A DNA stretch of 64,000 bases from Aquitalea aquatilis (GCF_005155025.1 NZ_CP039731.1:2480001-2544000); one strand, 5' to 3'. Positions 1 to 8,591 are shown, counted from the stretch's first letter. Notes: generated by a model from the letters alone, not told the origin. Translations and numbers: made by a program.

Positions 1-9
1 AGAGCAGGC

Positions 10-645
10 ATGAGCGGCAAGCGACTGGCGATTGTGGATGACGATGCCGCCGTGCGGCAGGCCTTGATCTGGTTGCTGGATGGTCAGGGTTATCAGGTCA
101 GCGGCTTTGACAGCGCCGAGGAGTTCCTGGCGAGCGGGCCGGATACCGGCTTCAACGGACTGATTGTCGATCTGCGCATGTCCGGCATGTCCGGCATCAT
201 GCTGCTGGAGCGGCTGGCCGACTGGGCCTATTGCCCGCCCGCCATCATGCTGACAGCGCATGGCGATGTGCCGCATGCGGTGGCAGCCATCAAGCTGGGC
301 GCGCTGGATTTCATGGAAAAGCCCTTTGATGATGAAGTGCTGCTGGCGCGGGTGGAAAAGATGCTGCGCCAGGACGAAGCCAACCGTGCCGTGCATGGCC
401 GTCGCCAGCGTGTCAGTACGCTGCTGGCCTCGCTGACCGAGCGTGAAAAGGAAGTCATGCAGCTGATCTTGCTGGGCAAGCTCAACAAGCAGATTGCCGA
501 GGAGCTCTCCATCAGCATGAAAACCGTGGAAGTGCACCGCTCGCGGGTATTCGAGAAAATGGGCGTCAAGTCGGCAGTGGAGCTGGCCGGCCTGCTGGCG
601 GCCAGCCAGTCCGAGCATGGCGGGAGTCGCGGCGATGGGCACTAA
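10..645 (+). CDS. FixJ/NarL-type two-component response regulator
   Basis: 211 residues. Receiver domain about 5-118 with the acidic pocket D10-D12, phosphoacceptor D54 in LIVDLRM, T82 and K104 in MEKPF, followed by a LuxR/FixJ helix-turn-helix at about 143-196 (LTEREKEVMQLI, KTVEVHRSRVFEKMGV). This is the FixJ/DctR/TtrR layout: a cytoplasmic DNA-binding activator controlled by phosphorylation. The start lies 9 nt from the window edge, so a cognate kinase may sit just upstream, unseen. The nudB-like gene overlaps its 3' end, suggesting co-transcription. Two orphan DctS-like kinases at 28615 and 38647 are other possible partners. The regulon cannot be told from the sequence. Confidence 0.93.
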   Translation: MSGKRLAIVDDDAAVRQALIWLLDGQGYQVSGFDSAEEFLASGPDTGFNGLIVDLRMSGMSGIMLLERLADWAYCPPAIMLTAHGDVPHAVAAIKLGALDFMEKPFDDEVLLARVEKMLRQDEANRAVHGRRQRVSTLLASLTEREKEVMQLILLGKLNKQIAEELSISMKTVEVHRSRVFEKMGVKSAVELAGLLAASQSEHGGSRGDGH

Positions 646-1081
646 GCAGCCGCTATCGGTGCTGGTGGTGATTCACACTGCAGACGGCCAGGTCTTGCTG
701 ATCGAGCGTGCCGACAAGGCCGGCTACTGGCAATCGGTCACCGGCAGTCGCGAGGGCGAGGAAAGCCTGCTGCAAACCGCCTGCCGCGAACTGCTGGAAG
801 AAACCGGCCTGGTGGCCGCCGCGCATCAGTTGACAGACTGGCAGCTGCACAACCGTTACGAAATCTACCCGCACTGGCGTCACCGTTATCCTGCCGGGGT
901 CACGCATAACGACGAGTATGTGTTTGGCCTGCAACTGGCGCATGCACAGGAGGTGCAACTGGCTCCGGGCGAACACACCGCCCAGCAGTGGCTACCCTGG
1001 CAGCAGGCGGCCGAACTGGTGTTTTCCCCGTCCAATGCCGCAGCCATCCGCCTGCTGCCGTCCCGGCTTGGCCTCGAATAG
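635..1081 (+). CDS. nudB: Nudix hydrolase, dihydroneopterin triphosphate diphosphatase type
   Basis: 148 residues from the chosen ATG. A complete Nudix box is visible (GSREGEE, then RELLEETGL, fitting G-x5-E-x7-REUxEExGU). LSVLVVI near the N-terminus, GYWQSVTGS and the HWRHRYPAGVT stretch resemble E. coli NudB, which removes pyrophosphate from dihydroneopterin triphosphate in folate synthesis. An in-frame ATG at 617 exists but has no ribosome site; the ATG at 635 follows GGGAG at good distance and gives the NudB-like N-terminus. It overlaps the response-regulator gene by 11 nt. The family is certain, the exact substrate is inferred. Confidence 0.85.
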   Translation: MGTKQPLSVLVVIHTADGQVLLIERADKAGYWQSVTGSREGEESLLQTACRELLEETGLVAAAHQLTDWQLHNRYEIYPHWRHRYPAGVTHNDEYVFGLQLAHAQEVQLAPGEHTAQQWLPWQQAAELVFSPSNAAAIRLLPSRLGLE

Positions 1082-1094
1082 GCTTAGACGCTGT

Positions 1095-2429
1095 TCATAG
1101 CCTGAGCAGCCAGCCGCTGAGTGCGGCGGCTGCCAGCACCCGGATCACCCCCACCTTGTAGCGCAACAGCGCCACACCAGCCGCCAGGGCAATCAGCACG
1201 GCCACCCAGTCCGGCCCGGCCTGCCAGCCCTGTGGCCATAGGGCATGCCAGCCAAAAAACAGCGCCAGATTGGCAATCACCCCCACCACTGCCGCCGTGA
1301 TGGCGGTCAGCGGCGCGGTGAGCGACAGCGTGCCGTGAGTACGCTCGATCAGCGGCCCGCCAGCCAGAATGAACAGAAAAGACGGCAAGAAGGTAAACCA
1401 GGTCACCAGGCAGGCGGCCATGATGCCGGCCAGCCAGGGCGCGCAGTCGCTCACATGCTGATAGCCACCGACAAAGCCGACAAATGTCACCACCATGATC
1501 AGCGGCCCGGGTGTGCTTTCGCCCAGCGCCAGCCCGTCCATCATCTGGCCGGCACTCAGCCAGCCGTAGTGGCTGACCGCGCCCTGGTAGACATAGGGCA
1601 ATACCGCATAGGCGCCACCAAAAGTCAGCAAGGCTGCCTTGGTGAAAAACCAGCTCATCTGGGTAAACGGGTGCTGCCAGCCATAGTGGCTGAGCAGTAC
1701 GAGCAGTGGCACGGCCCATAACAGGCTGCCGGCGACCAATACCCGCAGCAGTCCGGACAGGCTGAAGCGGGCATGCGCCGGCGTGGGCGTGTCATCGTCG
1801 ATCAGTGCCGGGCCGCTGGTGGTCGCAGGCTGGCCATGGCCACCCTTGCCGGTGGCAAACAGCGCCGGGTTGTGCCGTCCGGCCAGATAGCCGATGGCGG
1901 CGGCGGTCAGCACGATCAGTGGAAACGGCAGGCCAAACAGCGCCAGTGCCACGAAGGAGGCCGCTGCCAGCGACCACAGTAGCCGGTTTTTCAGCGCACG
2001 CTGGCCAATGCGTAGCGCGGCCTGCAGCACAATGGCGACAATGGCCGGCTTGATGCCGTAAAACAGCCCGGCCACCAGCGGTAGCTGGCCCAGCGCCAGA
2101 TACAGCCAGGACAGGCCGATCAGGATGAATAGTGATGGCAGCACAAACAGCCCGCCAGCGATGATGCCGCCCCAGCTGCGATGCATCAGCCAGCCGATAT
2201 AGGTGGCCAGCTGCTGCGCTTCCGGCCCCGGCAGCAGCATGCAGTAATTGAGCGCATGCAAGAAGCGCCGCTCCGAGATCCAGCGCCGTTTTTCCACCAG
2301 TTCCTGGTGTAGCAGGGCGATTTGCCCGGCGGGGCCGCCAAAGCTGATGAAACCCAGCTTGAGCCAGAAGACGAAAGCTTGGCGCAGGCTGACGGCGGCG
2401 GGCGCTGCAGGGGCGGGTGTGGCGCGCAT
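1095..2429 (-). CDS. chrA: ChrA-family chromate transporter (two CHR domains)
   Basis: 444 residues. Two homologous hydrophobic CHR halves are visible, each starting with an FxxLGFxSFGGPxGQ or FFTKAALLTFGGAYAVLPYV type motif (residues ~20-60 and ~250-290), joined by a hydrophilic linker rich in T/P/H near 200. This is the long-chain ChrA inner-membrane protein of the CHR superfamily, which exports chromate using the proton motive force. The open frame begins at a TTG (2453), but the ATG at 2429 is preferred. It converges with nudB with only 13 nt between stops. No ChrB regulator is nearby, so the chromate role rests on family membership. Confidence 0.9.
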   Translation of the reverse strand: MRATPAPAAPAAVSLRQAFVFWLKLGFISFGGPAGQIALLHQELVEKRRWISERRFLHALNYCMLLPGPEAQQLATYIGWLMHRSWGGIIAGGLFVLPSLFILIGLSWLYLALGQLPLVAGLFYGIKPAIVAIVLQAALRIGQRALKNRLLWSLAAASFVALALFGLPFPLIVLTAAAIGYLAGRHNPALFATGKGGHGQPATTSGPALIDDDTPTPAHARFSLSGLLRVLVAGSLLWAVPLLVLLSHYGWQHPFTQMSWFFTKAALLTFGGAYAVLPYVYQGAVSHYGWLSAGQMMDGLALGESTPGPLIMVVTFVGFVGGYQHVSDCAPWLAGIMAACLVTWFTFLPSFLFILAGGPLIERTHGTLSLTAPLTAITAAVVGVIANLALFFGWHALWPQGWQAGPDWVAVLIALAAGVALLRYKVGVIRVLAAAALSGWLLRL

Positions 2430-2700
2430 GATGGTTTCTTTATAACGAAACAAAAGGAAACAACTTTACAACAGAACGGAAAGTTTGAAAATTTTCCGGT
2501 AAAGTGCAGCGGCCACTTGTTGCAGGGATGGCTGTGCCATGGTGACTTCAGGGCGGTACCGTCCCCTTGTTGTCCAGCCACTCGCTGTGATGGCGGTGCC
2601 AGATCTTGTCAGCGGTGTACGCCCGATTGTCACAAAACACGCAAGGACAGCCCATGTCGTGCTGGTTACAATGCGGTTTTATTTTTGTCTTCGAATCTTC
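2430..2700. promoter_or_regulatory. Divergent intergenic region, chrA / bcrC-like
   Basis: About 270 nt between two divergent starts. A TACAAT hexamer at 2667-2672 preceded by TGGT resembles an extended -10 for the phosphatase gene and would place transcription start near 2680, supporting the ATG at 2701 over the upstream in-frame ATG at 2539. The chrA side is AT-rich (2430-2500). No operator was recognised. Confidence 0.35.
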
Positions 2701-3303
2701 ATGTTTGCACTGGAAAGCATTAATCAGGCCCTGTTCCTGTCCATCAATGCCACGCCGGCGTCACCGCTGGCAGTCATCACCCTGGCCATTTTTCTGGCCA
2801 AATACCTGGTGTTGCTGATACCGCTGCTGCTGCTGGGCATGTGGTTGTGGGGGGAGCAGCCACAGCGGGAAAGAGCGCTGAGAGTCCTGCTCAGCGTAGG
2901 CCTGGCCCTGCTGTGCAATCAATTGATCGGCCTGCTGTGGGACCACCCGCGTCCCTTTGCCATCGGGCTGGGCTACCGCTTTATCGATCATGCGGCCGAC
3001 CCGTCCTTTCCCAGCGATCACACCACCATCTTTGCCACCACCGCCTATGCCTTCTGGCTGGCAGGCAAGGCTCGTCTCGGCCGCATGCTGCTGTTGCTGA
3101 CCGTGCTTGTGGGTTGGTCACGCATTTATCTGGGGGTGCACTGGCCGCTGGATATCCTGGGTGGCCTGCTGCTGCCCTTGCTGTATAGCCGGATGCTGGC
3201 ACTGGCTTGGCCAGCCTGCGGGCCACGGCTGTTACAGTCCTTGAATGGGGTGTATCGCCTGCTGTTGGCCAAGCCGATTGCGCTGGGCTGGATCAAGGCC
3301 TGA
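2701..3303 (+). CDS. PAP2-type undecaprenyl-diphosphate phosphatase (BcrC/YbjG-like)
   Basis: 200 residues from ATG 2701. The three PAP2 phosphatase motifs are present: DHPRPF, PSDHTT and WSRIYLGVHWPLD. The N-terminal half (MFALESINQALFLSINAT, LAIFLAKYLVLLIPLLL) lines up with E. coli YbjG from its first residues, so the longer open frame from 2539 is not used; ATG 2671 is also in frame. The protein has about five membrane segments. The role, recycling of the C55 lipid carrier and bacitracin tolerance, is inferred from the family. A hairpin terminator follows directly. Confidence 0.85.
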   Translation: MFALESINQALFLSINATPASPLAVITLAIFLAKYLVLLIPLLLLGMWLWGEQPQRERALRVLLSVGLALLCNQLIGLLWDHPRPFAIGLGYRFIDHAADPSFPSDHTTIFATTAYAFWLAGKARLGRMLLLLTVLVGWSRIYLGVHWPLDILGGLLLPLLYSRMLALAWPACGPRLLQSLNGVYRLLLAKPIALGWIKA

Positions 3304-3324
3304 GCTCCCATTGATGAGCAACAA

Positions 3325-3356
3325 ACAAAAAACGAGGCCCAGGCCTCGTTTTTTTG
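3325..3356 (+). terminator. Bidirectional intrinsic terminator after the PAP2 gene
   Basis: Arms AACGAGG and CCTCGTT (3331-3350) with a short loop, A-run before and T7 after. It separates the convergent PAP2 gene (+) and rcnA (-). Confidence 0.85.
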
Positions 3357-3371
3357 TTTCTGGCAGCTGGT

Positions 3372-4541
3372 TTAAGCGGCCAGTTGTCGCCAGCCTTGCA
3401 CCATCATCACCAGTGCGATCAGCAGCATCAGCAGGCTGGACAGATAAGGCAGCCGCCGCGCCACGCCATCCAGACTACCCAGGCGCTGCCCCAGTTTCTG
3501 GGCGCCCCAGGCGGCAATGACCCCTACGCTGACCAGCGACAGTGCCAGCCCCAGGCTGAAAGACGCCACCATGGTCACGCCCAGCGCCACCCGTTTCAGT
3601 TGCAGGCACAGCAGCAGGATGGTGACCGAGGCGGGGCAGGGCATCAGCCCGCCAGTCAGGCCAAACAGCGCGATCTGCGCCGTGCTCACCGGCTTGCCGG
3701 CAAAGCGGCGGGCAATTTCATCGGCATGGGCTTTTTCATGCGCATCCTGATAAACGGCACTGGCGGCAGCTTGCGAATGGCGTTGCTGTGGGCGGCTCAG
3801 CGCTATTTGGCCACGGCTGCTTGCTGACAGGGCGGCTTGCGTACGATAGCGCTGGGTCGGCGGTGGGCCGAAGCGGACGGCAAACTGGTGGCCGTGGCCG
3901 CCGTGCTGCATGTCCAGCGTGACATCAAACTGGTGTGGTGCGGCCACCGGGCTGGCCGATTGCAAAATCTTGCCATGTGGCAGCAACTCATGGGTTTCGC
4001 TGTGGCCATCATCGCGGCGCAGCTGCAGCTGGTAACGCACGTCGGCCTGTGGTGGCTGCGGGCGCATGTGATTGTTGTAGCAGTAGAGCTGCAGATGGGG
4101 CGGCTGCGTGGGGCTGATCAGCAGCTCCACCAGGCCATGGCCGGTGTTGATGATCTTGCCGCCGTGCGGTGCATGCTGCCAGGCGCGGGCAGCCAGATTG
4201 TCCTGCCGCGTGCGCCAGCACATCCAGCCGGCAATCAGCAGCACGATCAGGCCGGACAGCATCAGCAGCCAGGGCTCGGCCTGCTCCACCAGCAGCTGGT
4301 TGCCAAAATGCAGTGCCGCAGCTGCCAGCATCCACACTACCAGCGAATGCGACAGCGCCGCACACAGGCCAAGCAATACTGCCTGGGGAATGCTGCCGCG
4401 GATGGCGATGATGAAAGACGCCATCAGCGTCTTGGAGTGGCCCGGCTCCAGACCATGCAGTGCACCCAGCAGGATGGCTGACGGGATGAACAACCATAGA
4501 TTGGTCGAGCCTTGCTGTATCAGTTCGGAAAGAGGTGGCAT
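3372..4541 (-). CDS. rcnA: RcnA-type nickel/cobalt efflux protein with inserted HGG domain
   Basis: 389 residues from ATG 4541. The N-terminal block (LWLFIPSAILLGALHGLEPGHSKT) and the C-terminal block (IALFGLTGGLMPCPASVTILL) match the NicO/RcnA family closely, including HxxEPGHSK and PCPAS signatures; about six membrane segments. RcnA pumps Ni and Co out of the cytoplasm. In E. coli the central loop is a short His-rich stretch; here it is replaced by about 130 residues (roughly 4145-3740 on the DNA) that begin HGGKIIN and contain VELLI, PPHLQLYCY and a GGHGHQF histidine cluster, resembling the HGG domain of CzcB-type adaptor proteins. It is divergent from rcnR across a shared operator. The ATG was chosen over an upstream in-frame ATG at 4574 that lies at the operator edge. 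Confidence 0.92.
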   Translation of the reverse strand: MPPLSELIQQGSTNLWLFIPSAILLGALHGLEPGHSKTLMASFIIAIRGSIPQAVLLGLCAALSHSLVVWMLAAAALHFGNQLLVEQAEPWLLMLSGLIVLLIAGWMCWRTRQDNLAARAWQHAPHGGKIINTGHGLVELLISPTQPPHLQLYCYNNHMRPQPPQADVRYQLQLRRDDGHSETHELLPHGKILQSASPVAAPHQFDVTLDMQHGGHGHQFAVRFGPPPTQRYRTQAALSASSRGQIALSRPQQRHSQAAASAVYQDAHEKAHADEIARRFAGKPVSTAQIALFGLTGGLMPCPASVTILLLCLQLKRVALGVTMVASFSLGLALSLVSVGVIAAWGAQKLGQRLGSLDGVARRLPYLSSLLMLLIALVMMVQGWRQLAA

Positions 4542-4575
4542 GATGACGGGCTTCGTATTGGCAATTGCACGCAAT

Positions 4576-4592
4576 ATACTACCCCCTAGTAT
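4576..4592. promoter_or_regulatory. Probable RcnR operator
   Basis: ATACTACCCCCTAGTAT is an inverted repeat of TACT/AGTA around a C5 tract (G5 on the other strand). It matches the known RcnR/CsoR-type site (TACT, G-tract, AGTA) and lies between the divergent rcnA and rcnR starts, 24 nt upstream of rcnR. Confidence 0.85.
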
Positions 4593-4615
4593 GTTTTGAG
4601 AAGGAAAATAGCAGT

Positions 4616-4909
4616 ATGGGACATACCATCAAGGGTCAAAAACCTTTACTGGCAAGGGTCAGGCGCATCAAGGGCCAGGCCGCCGCCATTGAGCGCGCAC
4701 TGGAAGAAGGGCAGGAGTGCATGGCGGTGTTGCAGCAGATCGCGGCCATTCGCGGGGCGGTGAACGGACTGATGGCCGAGGTGCTGGAAGGCCATCTGCG
4801 TGAGCACCTGCTGTCACCAGAGCCCGCCACCGAGCAGCCGGAACCGCAGCCGGCCCGGCAGGAAGAGGTGGACCAGGTGATGCGGATTGTGCGTTCTTAC
4901 CTGAAGTAA
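4616..4909 (+). CDS. rcnR: RcnR nickel/cobalt-responsive repressor
   Basis: 97 residues, the usual CsoR/RcnR size. The RcnR metal ligands known from E. coli are all present at the same numbers: H3 (MGHTI), C35 (GQECM), H60 and H64 (GHLREH). The core LQQIAAIRGAVNGLM is nearly identical to E. coli RcnR and the protein ends SYLK as that one does. An upstream ATG in frame (4565) would put the operator inside the gene; ATG 4616 follows AGAAGGAAA and restores H3. An E/P-rich insert lies at about 70-85. It represses rcnA and itself through the site at 4576-4592; Ni or Co binding releases it. Confidence 0.95.
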   Translation: MGHTIKGQKPLLARVRRIKGQAAAIERALEEGQECMAVLQQIAAIRGAVNGLMAEVLEGHLREHLLSPEPATEQPEPQPARQEEVDQVMRIVRSYLK

Positions 4910-5108
4910 GCACTCAATTGTCTGTGTCCATGGCTGCGCTGACCCGGAAGTGCCAGGCCAATTGCCAGGCCAGCATCCTGATGCCGCCTGCCGCTTTGCA
5001 TGGTGACTACCACTCTGCCGGCCTGATGTGCACAGTTTCGGTTCTTTTTTCACTTCATCTGCGCAGGGGACTGGCGCTGCCCTGCCTGAGTGGGCTATGG
5101 ATAGAGTC

Positions 5109-5855
5109 ATGAAACCGCTCAATGTCACGACCTACAATATTCACAAGGGTATGTCGCCGCTCAACCGTCACCTGCGCGTGGAAGAAATCGCCCAGGCGCT
5201 GGAAACGCTGTCGCCCGACCTGCTGTTTTTGCAGGAAGTGCAAGGCAAGAACCTGCTGCGCGCCTTGCGCCATGAGGGCTGGCCCTTGCAGCCACAGCAC
5301 CACTATCTGGCGCGCCGGCTGGACCACAAGGTGGCCTACGGGCTGAATGCGGCTTATGAGCATGGCCACCATGGCAATGCGCTGCTGTCGCGCTATCCCA
5401 TCATCGAGTGGTGCAATCGTGATATATCGGTCAACCGTTTCGAAAGTCGTGGTGTGCTGCATTGCGTGATGCTGCCCAAGGGCTGGCAGCAGCCGGTGGT
5501 GGCGCTGTGTGCCCATCTCAACCTGCTGGCGCGCGACCGGCGCAAGCAATATGCCAATCTGGTGCATTACATCGGAGCCGCCATTGCGCCGGATGTGCCC
5601 ATCATCCTGGCTGGCGACTTCAATGACTGGCAGGGCGAGGCCAGCCACTGCCTACAGGAAGCCGGCTTGCAAGAGGTGTTTCTGCAAAAGAGCGGGCGCT
5701 ATGCGCTGAGTTTCCCGGCGCGCATGCCAGTGCTGCCGCTGGATCGCATTTATGTGCGCGGCCTGCGGGTGGTGAGTGCCGAAGTGCAGCATGGCCGGCC
5801 CTGGTCACGGCTGTCCGACCACCTGCCGATCTGCGCCTCCCTGTTGCCGGCCTGA
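5109..5855 (+). CDS. Endonuclease/exonuclease/phosphatase (EEP) family hydrolase
   Basis: 248 residues. EEP-fold motifs appear in order: TYNIHKG, FLQEVQ (metal-binding Glu), NALLSRYPI, AHLNL, AGDFNDWQ, and DRIYV ... LSDHLPI (catalytic Asp-His). No signal peptide or membrane segment is visible, so it is probably cytoplasmic. Members act on DNA, phospholipids or inositol phosphates; the substrate cannot be named. An in-frame ATG at 5097 is an alternative start with no better ribosome site. The 187 nt before it show nothing clear. Confidence 0.85.
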   Translation: MKPLNVTTYNIHKGMSPLNRHLRVEEIAQALETLSPDLLFLQEVQGKNLLRALRHEGWPLQPQHHYLARRLDHKVAYGLNAAYEHGHHGNALLSRYPIIEWCNRDISVNRFESRGVLHCVMLPKGWQQPVVALCAHLNLLARDRRKQYANLVHYIGAAIAPDVPIILAGDFNDWQGEASHCLQEAGLQEVFLQKSGRYALSFPARMPVLPLDRIYVRGLRVVSAEVQHGRPWSRLSDHLPICASLLPA

Positions 5856-6206
5856 GCAGGGTGCTGAGGTGGCTTTTTCGCAATGGAATATCGGTGATTG
5901 CCGATTGATAAAACACTGCTTGATTCCTGAGTATTCTGGTGTAATAACGCTGTTTTTCTGCAAAAAACGTGCTTTCATAGCAGGAATGCTGCATTGCGCT
6001 TGACGCAATGTGAAAATCCATGTTCAAATGCATCCAAACTTGATCGCCGATTTGACACAGCTTGCGGGCGTAAAACAGCTAAAGCGTGGGTAAGCAGACC
6101 CCGAGACAACTCCTTCTGCTTATATAATCTTTACCAAGCATTCAAAGATTCCATGCCCTAGCCCGCCGCAGTCATTGGCGGGCTTTCTGCATTCTGGAGT
6201 GTTTGA
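5856..6206. promoter_or_regulatory. metN upstream region with hairpin
   Basis: 351 nt without a gene. A TATAAT hexamer is at 6123-6128, with no good -35 17 nt upstream. The arms AGCCCGCC (6160-6167) and GGCGGGCT (6177-6184) form a strong hairpin 10 nt before the metN Shine-Dalgarno (TGGAG, 6195-6199), followed by a weak T-run. It could be an attenuator of the met operon. I could not fit a known SAM or SAH riboswitch. Confidence 0.45.
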
Positions 6207-6944
6207 ATGATTCATCTGCAAAATATCTGCAAGCGCTTTCGCCGCCCCGACGGCGGCTGGTTTGATGCTGTCTGCGATACCTCGCTGTCGATTGGTGCCG
6301 GCGAAGTGTTTGGCCTGATCGGTTTTTCCGGTGCCGGCAAATCCACCCTGCTGCGACTGATCAATCTGCTGGAACGGCCTGATAGCGGTGCCGTGATCGT
6401 GGCCGGGCAGGACCTGACCGCGCTGGATGCCAAGGCGCTGCGCCGGGCGCGCCAGCAACTGGGCATGGTGTTCCAGCAATTCAATCTGATGGCCAACCGC
6501 ACGGTGGCCGGCAATATCGCTTTCCCGCTGGAAATTGCCGGCTGGAGCGCGGCAGATATCGCCAGCCGGGTCGCCGAGTGCCTGGAGATTGTCGGCCTGG
6601 CCGACCGGGCGCAGCACTATCCGGCGCAGCTCTCCGGCGGGCAGAAGCAGCGGGTGGGCATCGCCCGGGCACTGGCGCCGCGCCCCAAGGTGATTCTGGC
6701 GGACGAACCCACCTCGGCTCTCGACCCCAAGACCACCCAATCGATTCTGGACTGTCTGAAAGATATCAATCAGCGCTTTGGCGTGACGGTGGTGATCGTC
6801 ACCCACGAAATGCACGTAGTGCGCTCCATCTGCCATCGCGCTGCCGTGCTGGATGCGGGCAGCGTGGTGGAGGTCGTGGAAGTTAACGGGGGGGAAGTGG
6901 ATGCCCGTTCGGCGCTGGCGCGCTCGCTGCTGGAGGCCGCGTAA
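6207..6944 (+). CDS. metN: Methionine ABC importer, ATP-binding subunit
   Basis: 245 residues. Walker [11 protein letters not shown]-loop VFQQFN, signature LSGGQKQR, Walker [14 protein letters not shown] and H-loop VIVTHEM are intact. E. coli MetN is about 343 residues with a C-terminal methionine-sensing NIL domain; here only a short [17 protein letters not shown] tail remains, so trans-inhibition by bound methionine is probably absent, as in short Neisseria-type MetN. First gene of metNIQ; its stop overlaps the metI start by one base (TAATG). Confidence 0.93.
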   Translation: MIHLQNICKRFRRPDGGWFDAVCDTSLSIGAGEVFGLIGFSGAGKSTLLRLINLLERPDSGAVIVAGQDLTALDAKALRRARQQLGMVFQQFNLMANRTVAGNIAFPLEIAGWSAADIASRVAECLEIVGLADRAQHYPAQLSGGQKQRVGIARALAPRPKVILADEPTSALDPKTTQSILDCLKDINQRFGVTVVIVTHEMHVVRSICHRAAVLDAGSVVEVVEVNGGEVDARSALARSLLEAA

Positions 6945-7630
6945 TGGAAGAACTGACTTTTGCCGCAGCGCTGGCTGATCTGGCCAGCATGGCTCCGGAA
7001 ATCTGGCAGGCCTGCCGCGAGACGGCCCTGATGCTGGCCGTGGGGCTGGCGGCCGCCATTGCCCTGGGTGGCCCGCTGGGCATCGTGCTGTATTTGTCGC
7101 AGCCGGGCCAGCTGTTTGCCAACCGCTGGGTCAATGGCCTGCTGGGCTGGACGGTGAACCTGGTGCGCTCCTTCCCCTTCATCATCCTGATGGTGTCGCT
7201 GGTACCGCTGACGCGCATGATCGTTGGCAGCACCATCGGCCCGGTGGCCGCCGCTGTGCCGCTATCGTTTGCCGCCATTCCCTATTTTGCCCGCCTGGTC
7301 GAGCAAACCCTGCGCGAAATTCCGCGCGGGGTGGTGGAGGCGGCCGAAGCCATGGGCGCCAGCCCCATGCAGATTATCGTCAAGGTGCTGCTGAACGAGG
7401 CGCGCTCCGGGCTGATTTCCAGTCTGACCATTCTCACCATCAGCTTTCTGAGCTATTCCGCCGTGGCTGGTGTGGTGGGTGGCGGCGGCATTGGCGATCT
7501 GGCCATCCGTTATGGTTATTACCGCTTCCAGACCGACGTGATGGTGGCCATGGTGCTGCTGCTGGTACTGATCGTGCAGATCATCCAGTTTGCCGGCAAC
7601 CGGCTGGCCTCGCGGCTGGACAAGCGTTGA
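6944..7630 (+). CDS. metI: Methionine ABC importer, permease subunit
   Basis: 228 residues with five predicted membrane spans. The EAA coupling motif is clear (EAAEAMGASPMQIIVKVLLNEA), as is the RSFPFIILMV segment typical of MetI. It forms the membrane channel with MetN and receives substrate from MetQ. It is translationally coupled to metN. Confidence 0.94.
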   Translation: MEELTFAAALADLASMAPEIWQACRETALMLAVGLAAAIALGGPLGIVLYLSQPGQLFANRWVNGLLGWTVNLVRSFPFIILMVSLVPLTRMIVGSTIGPVAAAVPLSFAAIPYFARLVEQTLREIPRGVVEAAEAMGASPMQIIVKVLLNEARSGLISSLTILTISFLSYSAVAGVVGGGGIGDLAIRYGYYRFQTDVMVAMVLLLVLIVQIIQFAGNRLASRLDKR

Positions 7631-7703
7631 ACTGATTGATTCCAGACCGGGCGGCATGGCCAGCCCGGCATTTTCCCCTACCTGTATATTGCAAGGAGTT
7701 CGT

Positions 7704-8513
7704 ATGCGTAGATTTGTCATCAAGGCGCTGGCCGCCTCGCTGCTGGGCCTGGCCGTAGCCGGCTCTGCCCTGGCTGCCGACCCGGCCAAGAAGGAAATCG
7801 TGATTGGCACCACCGTGGGTGACTTCGGCGACATGGTCAAGCAGTCGATCAAACCCATCCTGGAAAAGCAGGGCTATAGCGTGAAGCTGGTGGAATTCAC
7901 CGACTACGTGCGCCCCAATCTGGCCTTGCAGGAAGGCGCGCTGGACGTGAACGTGTTCCAGCACAAGCCTTACCTGGACAGCTTCGTCAAGGAACACAAG
8001 CTGAGCCTGAAAGAAGTATTCCAGGTGCCGACCGCACCGCTGGGCATCTATCCGGGCAAGCTGAAGTCGCTCAAGGATGTGAAAGACGGCAGCACGATTT
8101 CCGCACCGAACGATCCGTCCAACTTCGCCCGCGCGCTGGTGATGCTGAACGATCTGGGCTGGGTCAAGCTCAAGCCGGGCATCAATCCGCTGACCGCATC
8201 CGAGCGTGACATCGCCGTCAATGTGAAAAAGCTGAAGATCGTACAACTGGAAGCCGCCCAGCTGCCCCGTTCGCGCAATGACGTGGATTTCTCCGTCATC
8301 AATGGCAACTACGCCACCAGCTCCGGCATCAAGCTGACCGAGGCCATCTATCAGGAAAAGAGCTACGCCTATGTCAACTGGGGTGTGGTGCGGGCGGCCG
8401 ATGCCGGCAAGCCGTGGGCGCGTGATGTGATTGCCGCTTACAACTCCCGCGCCTTCAGCGACTGGGCCAAGAAAAAGTATGTGGGCTACAAATTCCCGCA
8501 GGGCTGGAAATAA
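7704..8513 (+). CDS. metQ: Methionine-binding periplasmic protein
   Basis: 269 residues from ATG 7704, which follows a strong AAGGAG at 7693. The signal peptide ends AGSALA-AD, a signal peptidase I site without a lipobox cysteine, so unlike E. coli MetQ this looks like a soluble periplasmic protein. NlpA/MetQ family features include EIVIGTTVGDFGDM, DYVRPNLAL, DVNVFQHKPYLD and NGNYATSSG. It binds methionine (possibly D-Met or peptides) and delivers it to MetNI. Last gene of the operon. Confidence 0.93.
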   Translation: MRRFVIKALAASLLGLAVAGSALAADPAKKEIVIGTTVGDFGDMVKQSIKPILEKQGYSVKLVEFTDYVRPNLALQEGALDVNVFQHKPYLDSFVKEHKLSLKEVFQVPTAPLGIYPGKLKSLKDVKDGSTISAPNDPSNFARALVMLNDLGWVKLKPGINPLTASERDIAVNVKKLKIVQLEAAQLPRSRNDVDFSVINGNYATSSGIKLTEAIYQEKSYAYVNWGVVRAADAGKPWARDVIAAYNSRAFSDWAKKKYVGYKFPQGWK

Positions 8514-8591
8514 GCCGGCCATGCAAAGGGCCGCTCTTGCTGGCGGCCCGGATACGGTTTTCTTGTAACACTCCTGGCTACAAGACTTGCG

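Noticed and set aside
6060-6206. SAM or SAH riboswitch before metN
   Set aside because: I looked for SAM-I, SAM-II and SAH cores and could not fit one; only a single GC hairpin is clear. An Infernal/Rfam search would decide.
6120-6836. 238-codon open frame opposite metN
   Set aside because: Shadow of metN; the + strand has all ABC ATPase motifs.
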